Source: Beijerinckiaceae bacterium | GTDB lineage: Bacteria > Pseudomonadota > Alphaproteobacteria > Rhizobiales > Beijerinckiaceae | Direction: 5' to 3' | Length of the DNA stretch: 64,000 nucleotides | NCBI GenBank assembly: GCA_027533425.1 | Contig: JAPZUD010000002.1 | Span: 186,001 to 250,000 of the forward strand | Shown here: one piece after another, positions 42,637 through 50,888 of the stretch | How the letters are laid out: the number at the start of each line of letters is the position of its first letter | Position numbering within the stretch: position 1 is the stretch's first letter | Program-made: the position numbers and the translations under genes | The notes under the pieces: model-generated | What the model saw: only the letters and a program-made list of their open reading frames with translations | Told to the model about the DNA's origin: nothing | Databases searched by the model: none

Positions 42637-43830
42637 TCATGAGGCGCGGGGCTCCGGCTGGCGCATCAGCCAGAGCACCAGGAGCCCGGCGCCGACCACG
42701 AACGGGAAGATCGTCACGTTCAGCGTGGCCCAGCCGAACCAGGTGAGGATCTTGCCGGCCATCAGCGAGGCGAAAGCCGTGGTGGCGAAGATGATCATGT
42801 CGTTGATGCCCTGGATCCGCGTGCGCTCCGCCGGGCGAAGGCCATCGAGAACCAGCGTGGTAGCGCCGACAAAGGCCAGGTTCCAGCCGAGGCCAAGCAG
42901 GATCAGCGCGAGGAAGAAATGGGACACGCTGATCCCCGCCAGCGCGACGATGCCGCAGCCCGCGAGCAGCGCGAGGCCGATCATCAGGATCGGATAGACG
43001 CCGAACCGGACGATGAGCGCGCCGGTGAAGAGCCCGGGCAGATACATCGCCACGATATGCCACTGGATCGCGAGGGTGGAATCCGTATCGGTGTGGTTGC
43101 AGCCCAGCATGGCCAGAGGCGTCGCCGTCATGATCAGGTTCATCAGGGCCTGCGCGACAGCACCGCAGAAGATGGCAACCCGCAGGCGCGTCGACCGAAG
43201 GATCTCGCGGACAGGCCGGGCCTCGCCGGCCGGGCTGGTATCGACCTTGGGCGGCGGCCCGTCGAACAGGCCGAGGACGAGGATCGCAAGCCCCGCCACC
43301 GCCGCCTGCCCGAGATACGAGGCGAGGAAGGTGAAGGGCGGGATCAGGTCCTTCGTATGAATGACCAGTTGCGGCCCGAGAATGGCCGAGGCAAGTCCGC
43401 CGAGCGTGACATAGGAGATCGCCTTGGGGCGAAAGGCCGGGCTGGCATTGTCGGCCGCGCCGAACCGGTAGGAGATGACGAAGGCCTGGTAGGCGCCGCA
43501 CAGCGCGGTCGAGGCCATGAAGGTCCAGAACGAGGCCGCGTGGACCGACCAGGCCGAGAGCAGGCCGGCCAGCACGCCGAGCAAGGCGCCGAGGCGATAG
43601 GCATCGCGCCGGCCGATCCGCCGCATCAGGCTGGCCGCCGGCATCGTCATCAGCGCGGTTCCGATGACGAAGGTGGTGATCGGCGCCGTTGCCCATTCCG
43701 GCGAGGGCGCCAGCATCCGGCCGACGAGGGTACCGGTCGCGATCACGACCGAGGCATTCGCGCCGGCCAGCGCCATGGCGAAGGCAAGGATCAGGGCGTT
43801 GCGGCGGGCAAGGTTGTCATCGACGAGCAT
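42637..43830 (-). CDS. Major facilitator superfamily transporter
   Basis: 397 aa with twelve predicted membrane helices. MFS loop motifs: LMRRIGRRDAYRLGALLGVL after TM2 (motif A variant, about 67-86) and GLRPAERTRIQGINDMIIFA between helices 10 and 11 (about 321-340), a stretch I associate with sugar-efflux-like/YcaD-type MFS proteins that often lack known substrates. It lies 45 bases downstream of thiL on the same strand and could be read through from that operon. Substrate cannot be predicted. Confidence 0.88.
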   Translation of the reverse strand: MLVDDNLARRNALILAFAMALAGANASVVIATGTLVGRMLAPSPEWATAPITTFVIGTALMTMPAASLMRRIGRRDAYRLGALLGVLAGLLSAWSVHAASFWTFMASTALCGAYQAFVISYRFGAADNASPAFRPKAISYVTLGGLASAILGPQLVIHTKDLIPPFTFLASYLGQAAVAGLAILVLGLFDGPPPKVDTSPAGEARPVREILRSTRLRVAIFCGAVAQALMNLIMTATPLAMLGCNHTDTDSTLAIQWHIVAMYLPGLFTGALIVRFGVYPILMIGLALLAGCGIVALAGISVSHFFLALILLGLGWNLAFVGATTLVLDGLRPAERTRIQGINDMIIFATTAFASLMAGKILTWFGWATLNVTIFPFVVGAGLLVLWLMRQPEPRAS

Positions 43831-43875
43831 GGGGTACTCCGGCTGGCAGGCGGGCGGGGCCGACGTGCCTGCGAG

Positions 43876-44859
43876 CTAGAAATGCGCAAAGGAACGGCGG
43901 GGGAAGCTTCTCTCAAGGCCGGTCCCCATGCGCCAGACAGCGCCCGAACCCTCGCGAAGCAACATCCCGATCTTGGCGACCGGAATGCCGCATTGCAAGG
44001 CATCCCGTTCGAATTCCATGGCTTTTTCTGGCGGGACCGCCGCGAGGATCTCGTAGTCATCGCCGCCGGTCAGCGCGAGGTCGAGCAGGGTCGGATCCGC
44101 CGCGACCAGAGCCCGCGCGGCCGGAGAGAGCGGCACATCCTCGACGGCCATGTCACGCCCGAGCCGGAAGGCAAGCTTGTCGGCATCGCCGACCAAACCA
44201 TCGGAAATGTCCATCGCGGCGCGGGCATGGTCGCGCAGGACAGGGGCAAGCGCGAGCCGGGGCTGTGGCCGGAGGTAACGGTCGAGCAGGAAGGCGCGAT
44301 GCGGCGCCGCGAGCCCCTGCACGGCCGCAGCATCCGGCTGGAGCCGCAGATGGAGACCGAGCGCGGCATCGCCGATCGTGCCGGAGACATAGAGCAGGTC
44401 GCCGGGCTCGCCGGCCTGGCGCAGCACCATGGTGCCAGCCGGGACCTCGCCGAAAGCCGTGATCGACAGGAAGGGCTGGCCGGTGCGGACGGTATCGCCG
44501 CCGAGCAGGGGGCAGGCCCAGAGGCGGGAATCCTCGGCGAGGCCTGCGGCGAAGGCGGTCAGCCAGTCTGTGTCCAGCGCGGGCGAGCGGCCGAGGCCGA
44601 GCAGGAAACCGACAGGCCGCGCGCCCTTGGCGGCAAGGTCGGAGAGATTGGTGCGCAGGGCCTTGCGGGCGATCTCCGCCGGCGGATCCTCTGCAAAGTA
44701 ATGGACATTCTCGACAAGGACATCCTTGGTCAGCACAAGGTCATGCCCGGGGGCAGGCGCCAGCCGAGCGCAATCATCCAGCAGGCCGAGCGCGCCCTCG
44801 CCCGCCATCGGGGCGAAGAGCCGGGCGATCATCTCGAATTCGGGCAGGGTCTCGCGCAT
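43876..44859 (-). CDS. thiL: Thiamine-monophosphate kinase
   Basis: 327 aa. Phosphorylates thiamine monophosphate to the cofactor TPP. ThiL motifs: LLDDCARLAP (about 26-35, first metal-binding aspartates), LVLTKDVLVENVHYF, RKALRTNLSDLAAKGARP (about 66-83), WACPLLGGDTVRTG, AAMDISDGLVGDADKLAF (about 211-228), and LTGGDDYEILAAVPP. All the aspartate-rich blocks are intact. Last of the conserved glyA-nrdR-ribDE-ribH-nusB-thiL run; 21 bases after nusB. Confidence 0.96.
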   Translation of the reverse strand: MRETLPEFEMIARLFAPMAGEGALGLLDDCARLAPAPGHDLVLTKDVLVENVHYFAEDPPAEIARKALRTNLSDLAAKGARPVGFLLGLGRSPALDTDWLTAFAAGLAEDSRLWACPLLGGDTVRTGQPFLSITAFGEVPAGTMVLRQAGEPGDLLYVSGTIGDAALGLHLRLQPDAAAVQGLAAPHRAFLLDRYLRPQPRLALAPVLRDHARAAMDISDGLVGDADKLAFRLGRDMAVEDVPLSPAARALVAADPTLLDLALTGGDDYEILAAVPPEKAMEFERDALQCGIPVAKIGMLLREGSGAVWRMGTGLERSFPRRSFAHF

Positions 44860-44880
44860 GCTCCCTCCCCCCGCGCGCTG

Positions 44881-45390
44881 TCAGCCGCGGGCCGGCCGCG
44901 CCAGTTCCTCGGCGCGCGCTTCCTTGGCGAGCCTGTCGAGCACGGCATTGATCATGCCCACCTCGTCGCGCTCGAGGAAGGCCGAAGCGATATCGACATA
45001 TTCCGAGATCGCCACGCGGACCGGCGTATCGGGCCGGTGCATCAGCTCATAGGCGCCGGCGCGAAGGACGGCACGCATGATCGCCTCGATCCGCTTGAGC
45101 GGCCAGCCATCGGCCAGCAACTCGTCGACCTTGCGGTCAATGCCGATCTGCTCGCCCAGGACCCCCTCGACAATGGCGCGGAACAGCTTGCCCTCGGCCG
45201 GCTTGTACTGGTCGCCCTCGATCTCGCGGCCCATCCAGAAGCTCTCGAACTCGGCAAAGACCTCGTTCAGCCCCTTGGCGGCGATTTCCATCTGGTAGAG
45301 CGCCTGCACGGCCGCCAGCCGGGCGGCGGAGCGAAGTTCGCCCCGGGAGACCGGCACGCGGCGCGGACGGTCGGATTTCTCGCCCGCCAT
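44881..45390 (-). CDS. nusB: Transcription antitermination factor NusB
   Basis: 169 aa. All-helical RNA-binding protein acting with NusE (S10) on boxA RNA in rRNA antitermination. Features: RGELRSAARLAAVQALYQME (about 16-35), the central LPYEL-type area, and the C-terminal ISEYVDIASAFLERDEVGMI, NAVLDRLAKEARAEE, which are typical (usually YVELA... and FVNGVLD). The start follows ribH by one base. Position between ribH and thiL is the usual one. Confidence 0.95.
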   Translation of the reverse strand: MAGEKSDRPRRVPVSRGELRSAARLAAVQALYQMEIAAKGLNEVFAEFESFWMGREIEGDQYKPAEGKLFRAIVEGVLGEQIGIDRKVDELLADGWPLKRIEAIMRAVLRAGAYELMHRPDTPVRVAISEYVDIASAFLERDEVGMINAVLDRLAKEARAEELARPARG

Positions 45391-45391
45391 G

Positions 45392-45871
45392 TCAGGCGCT
45401 CCGCTTCAGCGCATAGAGCGCGAGGGCGGCACGGGCGGCATCGCCCCCCTTGTCTCCCCGGGATGGATTGGCGCGGGCCTCGGCCTGCGCCAGGTTCTCG
45501 ACGGTCAGGATGCCATTGCCGAAAGCGAGGCGATGGCGCGTGGCCAAGGCCGTCAGTTCACGCGCGCTCTCGTTCGAGACGATCTCGTAATGCGTGGTCT
45601 CGCCGCGGATCACCACGCCGAGCGCGACGAAGCCATCGGCCTTGCGGCGGCCGGATTCCGCCTGCTGGCGGAGGATCTCGATCGCGACCGGGATCTCCAG
45701 CGCGCCCGGCACGGTCACGACCTCGCTGGTCGCGCCGGATGCCGCGAAAGCGGCCATGGCGCCGGCAATCAGCTGGTCGTTGAGACTGTCATAGAACCGC
45801 CCCTCGACGATGATGAAATGCGCGCCTGTCGCATCCACCAGCGGAAGGGCCTCGCGTGTGGCCTCGGCCAT
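45392..45871 (-). CDS. ribH: 6,7-dimethyl-8-ribityllumazine synthase
   Basis: 159 aa, preceded by AGGAG. Condenses the ribitylamino-pyrimidine with DHBP, the second-to-last step to riboflavin. Signatures: [20 protein letters not shown] (about 19-38), [16 protein letters not shown] (about 51-66), and [18 protein letters not shown] (about 85-102) with the catalytic His. An N-terminal WxxxY-type substrate region is shortened. It lies downstream of the ribDE frame, from which it is separated by 318 bases containing a palindromic repeat. Confidence 0.96.
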   Translation of the reverse strand: MAEATREALPLVDATGAHFIIVEGRFYDSLNDQLIAGAMAAFAASGATSEVVTVPGALEIPVAIEILRQQAESGRRKADGFVALGVVIRGETTHYEIVSNESARELTALATRHRLAFGNGILTVENLAQAEARANPSRGDKGGDAARAALALYALKRSA

Positions 45872-45996
45872 CGGGAAACTCCTGTTCGAGCAGCGGGGAT
45901 AGAGCGGGCCGCGCGACGGCGCAAGGGCCGGATGCGAATTGGCCGCATGCGCGGGCGGAAGAACGGGGCTTGCCCCTCACCCGGCTGCCCTCCCCC

Positions 45997-46081
45997 GTCA
46001 TGGCCGGGCCTGGCCCGGCCATCCATGACTTTCCGGAAGAACCGTCACGTCGTGGATGCCCGCCCCAGGGGCGGGCATGAC
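45997..46081 (+). repeat. Composite palindromic intergenic repeat, copy B, inside the rib operon
   Basis: Same architecture as copy A: GTCATGG... hairpin GGCCGGGCCTGGCCCGGCC, ATCCATGACTT, then GTCGTGGATGCCCG, hairpin GCCCGCCCCAGGGGCGGGC, CATGAC. It fills much of the 318-bp gap (45872-46189) between the ribDE frame and ribH, which are otherwise same-strand neighbours. Nothing else was seen in that gap except a GC-rich flank shared with copy C. Confidence 0.9.
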
Positions 46082-46189
46082 GGAAAGACACGGCCCGCCT
46101 TTCCAGCCAGCCCCCCGCCTCTTTCCCTCGGGGAGAGGTCGACGATGCGCACCATCGGCGGAAGAGGGGTCACCGGCCAAACGCGCCGC

Positions 46190-46822
46190 TCAGCCCTGTT
46201 TCAGCGTCTCGGCGAGGCGGGCGGCATAGCGGGCCATCATGTCCACCTCGAGATGGACCTTGTCGCCGGCCTGCCTTGCGCCCCAGGTCGTGACCTTGAG
46301 CGTGTGCGGGATCAGCAGGACGGTGAAGCGATCCTCCTCAACGCTGTTCACGGTGAGGGAGACACCGTCCAGCGTGACCGAGCCCTTGGCCGCGATGAAG
46401 CGGTGCAGCGGCGACGGGACGCGCAAGGTGAAGCGGGCCGTCGCGCCCCAGTTCGCCTCGTCCGGCGTCACATCCTCCCGCGTGACGATCTCGGCCAGCG
46501 CATCGACATGGCCGGTCACGAGATGGCCGCCCAGCTCGTCGCCGAGGCGCATCGCCCGTTCGAGATTGAGCCTCGTGCCGACCTGCCATTGCCCGGCGGC
46601 GGTAAGACGGAGCGTTTCGGCCGCGGTTTCCACCTCGAACCAGCGCCGGCCTTCCGACTCGCCCTTCGCCACCACAGTCAGGCAGATGCCGGAGCAGGCG
46701 ATCGAGGCGCCGATCGCGATCGTGGCCGGATCATAGGTCGAGGCGATGCGGAAGCGGCGCAGCTTGCCCTCGCCTTCGGCCCTGACGATCTCGCCGATAT
46801 CGGTGACAATCCCTGTAAACAT
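46190..46822 (-). CDS. ribE: Riboflavin synthase (RibE), possible internal start within the ribDE frame
   Basis: 210 aa if started at ATG 46822, which has AAGGA (about 9 bases upstream) and a neighbouring ATG three bases earlier. The two lumazine-binding repeats are complete: GIVTDIGEIVRAEGEGKLRR (first barrel), SIACSGICLTVV, LGDELGGHLVTGHVDALAEI (second barrel start), GSVTLDGVSLTVNSVEEDRF and the C-terminal KVHLEVDMMARYAARL trimerisation helix. It converts two 6,7-dimethyl-8-ribityllumazine molecules to riboflavin and a pyrimidine. Whether it is made alone, as part of the fusion, or both is not decided by sequence. Confidence 0.7.
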   Translation of the reverse strand: MFTGIVTDIGEIVRAEGEGKLRRFRIASTYDPATIAIGASIACSGICLTVVAKGESEGRRWFEVETAAETLRLTAAGQWQVGTRLNLERAMRLGDELGGHLVTGHVDALAEIVTREDVTPDEANWGATARFTLRVPSPLHRFIAAKGSVTLDGVSLTVNSVEEDRFTVLLIPHTLKVTTWGARQAGDKVHLEVDMMARYAARLAETLKQG

Positions 46823-47953
46823 CATCTGTCCTTCATGGTGGGCGCGCTGGCCGGCATAGACCCGCGCGTGATCGCGGTCGAGCGCGCGCTCCTCGCGGAG
46901 ATCGGCATAACGGAGCCATCCGGCAAGACCCGGACCGATGGCCGGAAGGCCATTGCCCGCCGGGTCGGGCCCCGTGAGCCGGACAAACTCATCGCAGAAG
47001 CCCGCTGCGGCGAAGGCATCGGCGAGGGTCGGGCCGGCCTCGACCATGGCGCGGGTGATGCCCCGGGCCGCGAGCGCCCCGAGCAGGGCGGCAAGGTCGA
47101 TCCGGCCGCGATCCGCCGGCATGCCGAGCAGCTCGACGCCCGGGCGGTCACCGAGCCGGGCGCGCAAGGCATCAGGATCAAGCGTGGCGATCAGCACCGG
47201 CACGCGGGCGGCATCGACGAGGATCCGCCGGTCAGGCATGATGCGGCCGCGGCTGTCGAGGATGACGCGGAGCGGCGAAAAGCCGGCCATGCCGGGGAGG
47301 CGCACATCGAGCATCGGATCATCGGCCAGCACGGTCCCGATGCCGGTGATGATCGCGTCGCAATCGGCGCGGAGACGATGGACGAAGGCGCGCGCCCTCT
47401 CGCCCGTGATGGCGATGGGGCGGCGATCCGGGGTGGCGGCGAAGCCATCCGCCGTCTCGGCCAGCTTGAGGCGCAGGAAGGGCCGGTTCTTCTGCACGCG
47501 AAGGACATGGCCGGCATTGAGCGCAGCAGCCGCGGCCTCAAGCACGCCCTCGGTGACCGCGAGGCCAGCCTCTTTGAGGCGCGAGGTGCCCTCGTCAGCC
47601 GCGAAGGGTGAGGGATCGCGCGCCGCGATGACAACGCGGCCTATGCCGTGCGAGAGGATCAGATCGGTGCAGGCCGGGCCGAAATAACGCGTCGAGCGGC
47701 GCGAACAGGGTTCGAGCGTGACATAGAGCGTGGCGCCGCGCGCCGCTTCACCTGCCTGCCGGAGCGCGAGATCCTCGGCATGGGGGCGGCCGCTGGGCGC
47801 CGTGACGCCGCGCCCGAGCATGACGGGCGGTTCGCGCGTCTCATCGACGACAAGGGCGGCAACCGCCGGGTTGGGCGCTGTGGTGCCGAGGCCGCGCCGG
47901 GCAAGGGCAAGCGCAGCGCGCATGAAGGCCTCGTCGCGTGACGAGGCCGACAT
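46190..47953 (-). CDS. ribD: RibD-RibE fusion: deaminase/reductase joined to riboflavin synthase
   Basis: 587-aa single open frame. Residues 1-150 are the deaminase (APNPAVAALV, HAE at 58-60), 150-375 the reductase (RLKLAETADGFAATPDRRP; CDAIITGIGTVLADDPMLD; AMVEAGPTLADAFAAAG), and from residue 378 riboflavin synthase begins (MFTGIVTDIGEIV). I found no stop between the halves on reading the DNA across the junction (46820-46840). The deaminase zinc loop is unusual: C83 and C95 are 11 residues apart (CSRRSTRYFGPAC) where RibD normally has C-x8-C with HGRTPPC. The start overlaps the nrdR stop by one base. If translated through, one protein performs three riboflavin steps; internal initiation of RibE is the alternative. 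Confidence 0.88.
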   Translation of the reverse strand: MSASSRDEAFMRAALALARRGLGTTAPNPAVAALVVDETREPPVMLGRGVTAPSGRPHAEDLALRQAGEAARGATLYVTLEPCSRRSTRYFGPACTDLILSHGIGRVVIAARDPSPFAADEGTSRLKEAGLAVTEGVLEAAAAALNAGHVLRVQKNRPFLRLKLAETADGFAATPDRRPIAITGERARAFVHRLRADCDAIITGIGTVLADDPMLDVRLPGMAGFSPLRVILDSRGRIMPDRRILVDAARVPVLIATLDPDALRARLGDRPGVELLGMPADRGRIDLAALLGALAARGITRAMVEAGPTLADAFAAAGFCDEFVRLTGPDPAGNGLPAIGPGLAGWLRYADLREERALDRDHARVYAGQRAHHEGQMMFTGIVTDIGEIVRAEGEGKLRRFRIASTYDPATIAIGASIACSGICLTVVAKGESEGRRWFEVETAAETLRLTAAGQWQVGTRLNLERAMRLGDELGGHLVTGHVDALAEIVTREDVTPDEANWGATARFTLRVPSPLHRFIAAKGSVTLDGVSLTVNSVEEDRFTVLLIPHTLKVTTWGARQAGDKVHLEVDMMARYAARLAETLKQG

Positions 47954-48438
47954 CAGTCGCGCTCCGTATCGACCGCAGCCTCGCGGCCATCGCCGGAAAT
48001 CTCGTCCAGCAGCGCGCTGAATTCCCGTGCTTCGGTGAAGTTGCGGTAGACCGAGGCGAAGCGCACATAGGCGACATCATCCAGCGCCTTGAGTGCCTCC
48101 ATGACCAGCGCGCCGATCTCCTCCGAGGTGATCTCGCCCTCGCCCTGGCTTTCCAGCTGCCGGACCACGCCGTTGATCAGACGCTCGACACGCTCCGGCT
48201 CGACAGGCCGCTTGCGCAGGGCCACCTCGATGGAGCGGGCCAGCTTGTCGCGGTCGAAGGGCGTGCGGCGGCCCGACCGCTTCACAACGGTAAGTTCGCG
48301 CAGCTGCACGCGCTCGAAGGTAGTGAAGCGGCCGCCGCAATCCGGGCAGACGCGCCGCCGGCGGATGGCGGAGGAATCCTCCGTCGGCCGGCTGTCCTTC
48401 ACCTGCGTATCGAGCGATCCGCAATAGGGGCAACGCAT
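47953..48438 (-). CDS. nrdR: Transcriptional repressor NrdR
   Basis: 161 aa. N-terminal zinc ribbon ([18 protein letters not shown], Cys3/Cys6; [15 protein letters not shown], Cys31/Cys34) and a C-terminal ATP-cone ([20 protein letters not shown] onwards, about 52-140). It represses ribonucleotide reductase genes in response to (d)ATP. Located between glyA and ribD, the standard alphaproteobacterial order. No NrdR box was recognised nearby. Confidence 0.96.
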   Translation of the reverse strand: MRCPYCGSLDTQVKDSRPTEDSSAIRRRRVCPDCGGRFTTFERVQLRELTVVKRSGRRTPFDRDKLARSIEVALRKRPVEPERVERLINGVVRQLESQGEGEITSEEIGALVMEALKALDDVAYVRFASVYRNFTEAREFSALLDEISGDGREAAVDTERD

Positions 48439-48481
48439 GAGGGCGCCCTCCGTTCAGGCCAGCCGGTGGCCGGGAGGCCGC

Positions 48482-49777
48482 TCAGTAGATCGGGAAGCGG
48501 GCCGTCATCGCATGGACGCGCGTCTTCACGCTGTCCTCGATGGCGTGATTGCCGTCCTCGCCATTCTTCGCAAGCCCGTCGATCACCTCGCCGATGAGCT
48601 GCGCCACCTGCTGGAATTCCGCCACGCCGAAGCCGCGCGAGGTCGCGGCCGGGGTGCCGAGGCGGATGCCGGACGTCACCATCGGCTTTTCCGGGTCGAA
48701 GGGGATGCCATTCTTGTTGCAGGTGATGTGCGCGCGGCCGAGCGCCTTCTCCGCCATGGTGCCCGTCACCTTCTTGGGGCGCAGGTCGACCAGCATGAGG
48801 TGGTTGTCGGTGCCGCCGGCCACGATGGCGAAGCCCCGCGTTTTCAGGCCTTCCGCCAGGGCCTTGGCATTGGCCACGACCTGGTGGGCATAGGTCTTGA
48901 ATTCCGGCTGCAGCGCCTCGTGGAAGGCCACGGCCTTGGCGGCGATGACGTGCATCAGCGGGCCGCCCTGCAGGCCGGGGAAGATCGCCGAGTTGAACTT
49001 CTTGGCGAGGTCCGGATCATTCGTCAGGATCATGCCGCCGCGCGGGCCGCGCAGGGTCTTGTGCGTGGTGGTGGTGACGACATGCGCATGCGGGAAGGGC
49101 GAGGGATGGGCGCCACCCGCCACGAGCCCGGCGAAATGGGCGATATCGACCATGAAATAGGCCCCGACCAGATCGGCGATGCGGCGGAAATTCTCGAAAT
49201 CCCAGTGGCGGGAATAGGCCGAGCCGCCGGCCACGATCACCTTGGGCTTGTGCTCAAGGGCGAGGCGCTCGACCTCCTCCATGTCGATCAGGTGGGTTTC
49301 CGGATGGACATTGTAGGAGACGACGTTGAACCACTTGCCGCTCATATTGACCGGGGCGCCATGGGTGAGATGGCCGCCGGCGGCAAGGTTCAGGCCCATG
49401 AAGGTATCGCCCGGCTTCATCAGCGCCATGAAGACGCCCTGGTTGGCCTGGCTGCCGGAATTGGGCTGCACATTGGCGAAATCGCAGCCGAAGAGCTTCT
49501 TGGCGCGGGAAATCGCGAGTTCCTCGGCGATGTCGACGAACTGGCAGCCGCCGTAATAGCGCTTGCCGGGATAGCCCTCGGCATATTTGTTCGTCAGGAC
49601 CGAGCCCTGCGCCTCGAGCACGGCGCGGCTGACGATGTTTTCCGAGGCGATCAGCTCGATCTCGTCACGCTGGCGGCCGAGTTCCAGCTGGACGGCCTTC
49701 GCGATTTCCGGATCGGCATCCGCCAGGCCCGCGGAAAAGAAGGAGTTCGAGCGGATCGGAGCGGTGGCGGCGGTCAT
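48482..49777 (-). CDS. glyA: Serine hydroxymethyltransferase
   Basis: 431 aa from ATG 49777. PLP enzyme interconverting serine + THF with glycine + methylene-THF. Conserved: [20 protein letters not shown] (about 40-59), [20 protein letters not shown] (about 62-81), [10 protein letters not shown], the PLP lysine in [16 protein letters not shown] (about 229-244), and [15 protein letters not shown]. First gene of the glyA-nrdR-ribDE-ribH-nusB-thiL run; 43 bases before nrdR. Folate-linked one-carbon supply and flavin synthesis are thus genetically joined, as in relatives. Confidence 0.97.
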   Translation of the reverse strand: MTAATAPIRSNSFFSAGLADADPEIAKAVQLELGRQRDEIELIASENIVSRAVLEAQGSVLTNKYAEGYPGKRYYGGCQFVDIAEELAISRAKKLFGCDFANVQPNSGSQANQGVFMALMKPGDTFMGLNLAAGGHLTHGAPVNMSGKWFNVVSYNVHPETHLIDMEEVERLALEHKPKVIVAGGSAYSRHWDFENFRRIADLVGAYFMVDIAHFAGLVAGGAHPSPFPHAHVVTTTTHKTLRGPRGGMILTNDPDLAKKFNSAIFPGLQGGPLMHVIAAKAVAFHEALQPEFKTYAHQVVANAKALAEGLKTRGFAIVAGGTDNHLMLVDLRPKKVTGTMAEKALGRAHITCNKNGIPFDPEKPMVTSGIRLGTPAATSRGFGVAEFQQVAQLIGEVIDGLAKNGEDGNHAIEDSVKTRVHAMTARFPIY

Positions 49778-49897
49778 GGGATGTCCTGCTTCTCGAGGGA
49801 TGGCCAGCAAGCGAGGCTGCGGTTTATCGCAACGCAACCAGCCGGGCAAGGTTCTTGCCTGCATGGCTGGCGCGTCAAAAACGCCCCCCGCACCCGC

Positions 49898-50848
49898 TCA
49901 GGCCGCCCATTCCGCCGCGCGGTGCAGGTCGACATTGCCGCCGCAGAGCAGGATTCCGACGCGGGCGCCCGGTTCGGGCCGGTGCGCGCCCGAGAGGATG
50001 GCCCCGAGCGCCGCCGCGCCGCCAGGTTCAAGCATCTGGTGGAAATCCTGCCAGGCGGTACGGATCGCGCCAAGAATTGCCGCATCCGATACCAGCGCGA
50101 CCGTGTGGACGCCCGCCGCGCAAATTTCATGGACCAGCGGCCCGACATTCCGCGCGCCGAGCGAATCGGCCGCGACCGACTGGACCTTCACCTCGACCGG
50201 GCCGCCGGCCTCCAGGGCCGCGTGGAGCGCGTGCGAGCCTTCCGGCTCGACGCCGATCACCTTCACATCCGAGCCATGGAACCAGGCCGCCGCGCCGGAG
50301 ACGAGGCCGCCGCCGCCGACCGCGATCACGACCTCGTCGAGCCGGGCCTGGCCGGACCATTCCAGCCCGAGCGTGCCCTGCCCGGCAATCGTGGCCGGCG
50401 CCGAGAACGGGTGGATCTTCAACGCGCCGGTTTCCGCGACATAGCGATCGCAGGCCGCCTGCGCATCGTCATATTGCGCGCCGCCGATCACCACCTCCGC
50501 GCCGTAGCGGCGGATGGCGGCGATTTTCGGCGCGGGCGAGATTTCCGGCACGAAGATCCGGGCGCGAATGCCCAGGGCCCGGGCCGCGAAAGCCACGGCC
50601 GCGCCATGGTTGCCGCCGGATGCGGCAGCAACGCCGGCCTCCGGTACAGGCAGCGACAGCAGCGAATTGAACGCACCGCGCGCCTTGAACGAGCCGGAAA
50701 GCTGGCTGTGCTCGAATTTCAGGATCGGCGTGAAATCACCGCCCAGCGCACCGCGCGGCAATTCGATTACCGGGGTCTGGCGGATATACGGTCGAATCCG
50801 CGCATGGGCGGCGCGGATATCGTCATGGGTCACGGGGAGCTGGCTCAT
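49898..50848 (-). CDS. Serine/threonine dehydratase-family PLP enzyme
   Basis: 316 aa, fold type II. PLP lysine in SQLSGSFKARGAFNSL (Lys about 55), phosphate loop SGGNHGAAVAFAARALG (about 77-93), and VAVGGGGLVSGAAAWF (about 175-190). It lacks the C-terminal ACT domain found in the ilvA homologue at 57608, so it is probably not feedback-regulated. Likely L-serine/L-threonine dehydratase or a related deaminating enzyme such as hydroxyaspartate dehydratase. Same strand as the L,D-transpeptidase gene (40 bases apart) but functionally unconnected. Confidence 0.85.
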   Translation of the reverse strand: MSQLPVTHDDIRAAHARIRPYIRQTPVIELPRGALGGDFTPILKFEHSQLSGSFKARGAFNSLLSLPVPEAGVAAASGGNHGAAVAFAARALGIRARIFVPEISPAPKIAAIRRYGAEVVIGGAQYDDAQAACDRYVAETGALKIHPFSAPATIAGQGTLGLEWSGQARLDEVVIAVGGGGLVSGAAAWFHGSDVKVIGVEPEGSHALHAALEAGGPVEVKVQSVAADSLGARNVGPLVHEICAAGVHTVALVSDAAILGAIRTAWQDFHQMLEPGGAAALGAILSGAHRPEPGARVGILLCGGNVDLHRAAEWAA

Positions 50849-50888
50849 AGGCGAGGGCTAACATGCCCGCGCCGAAAGCAGCAACCGC

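Noticed and set aside
39842-45783. Very long open frames on the plus strand opposite hppA, the MFS gene, thiL and nusB
   Set aside because: They are rich in Arg, His, Asp and Gly without domain structure, as expected from the complement of GC-rich coding sequence.
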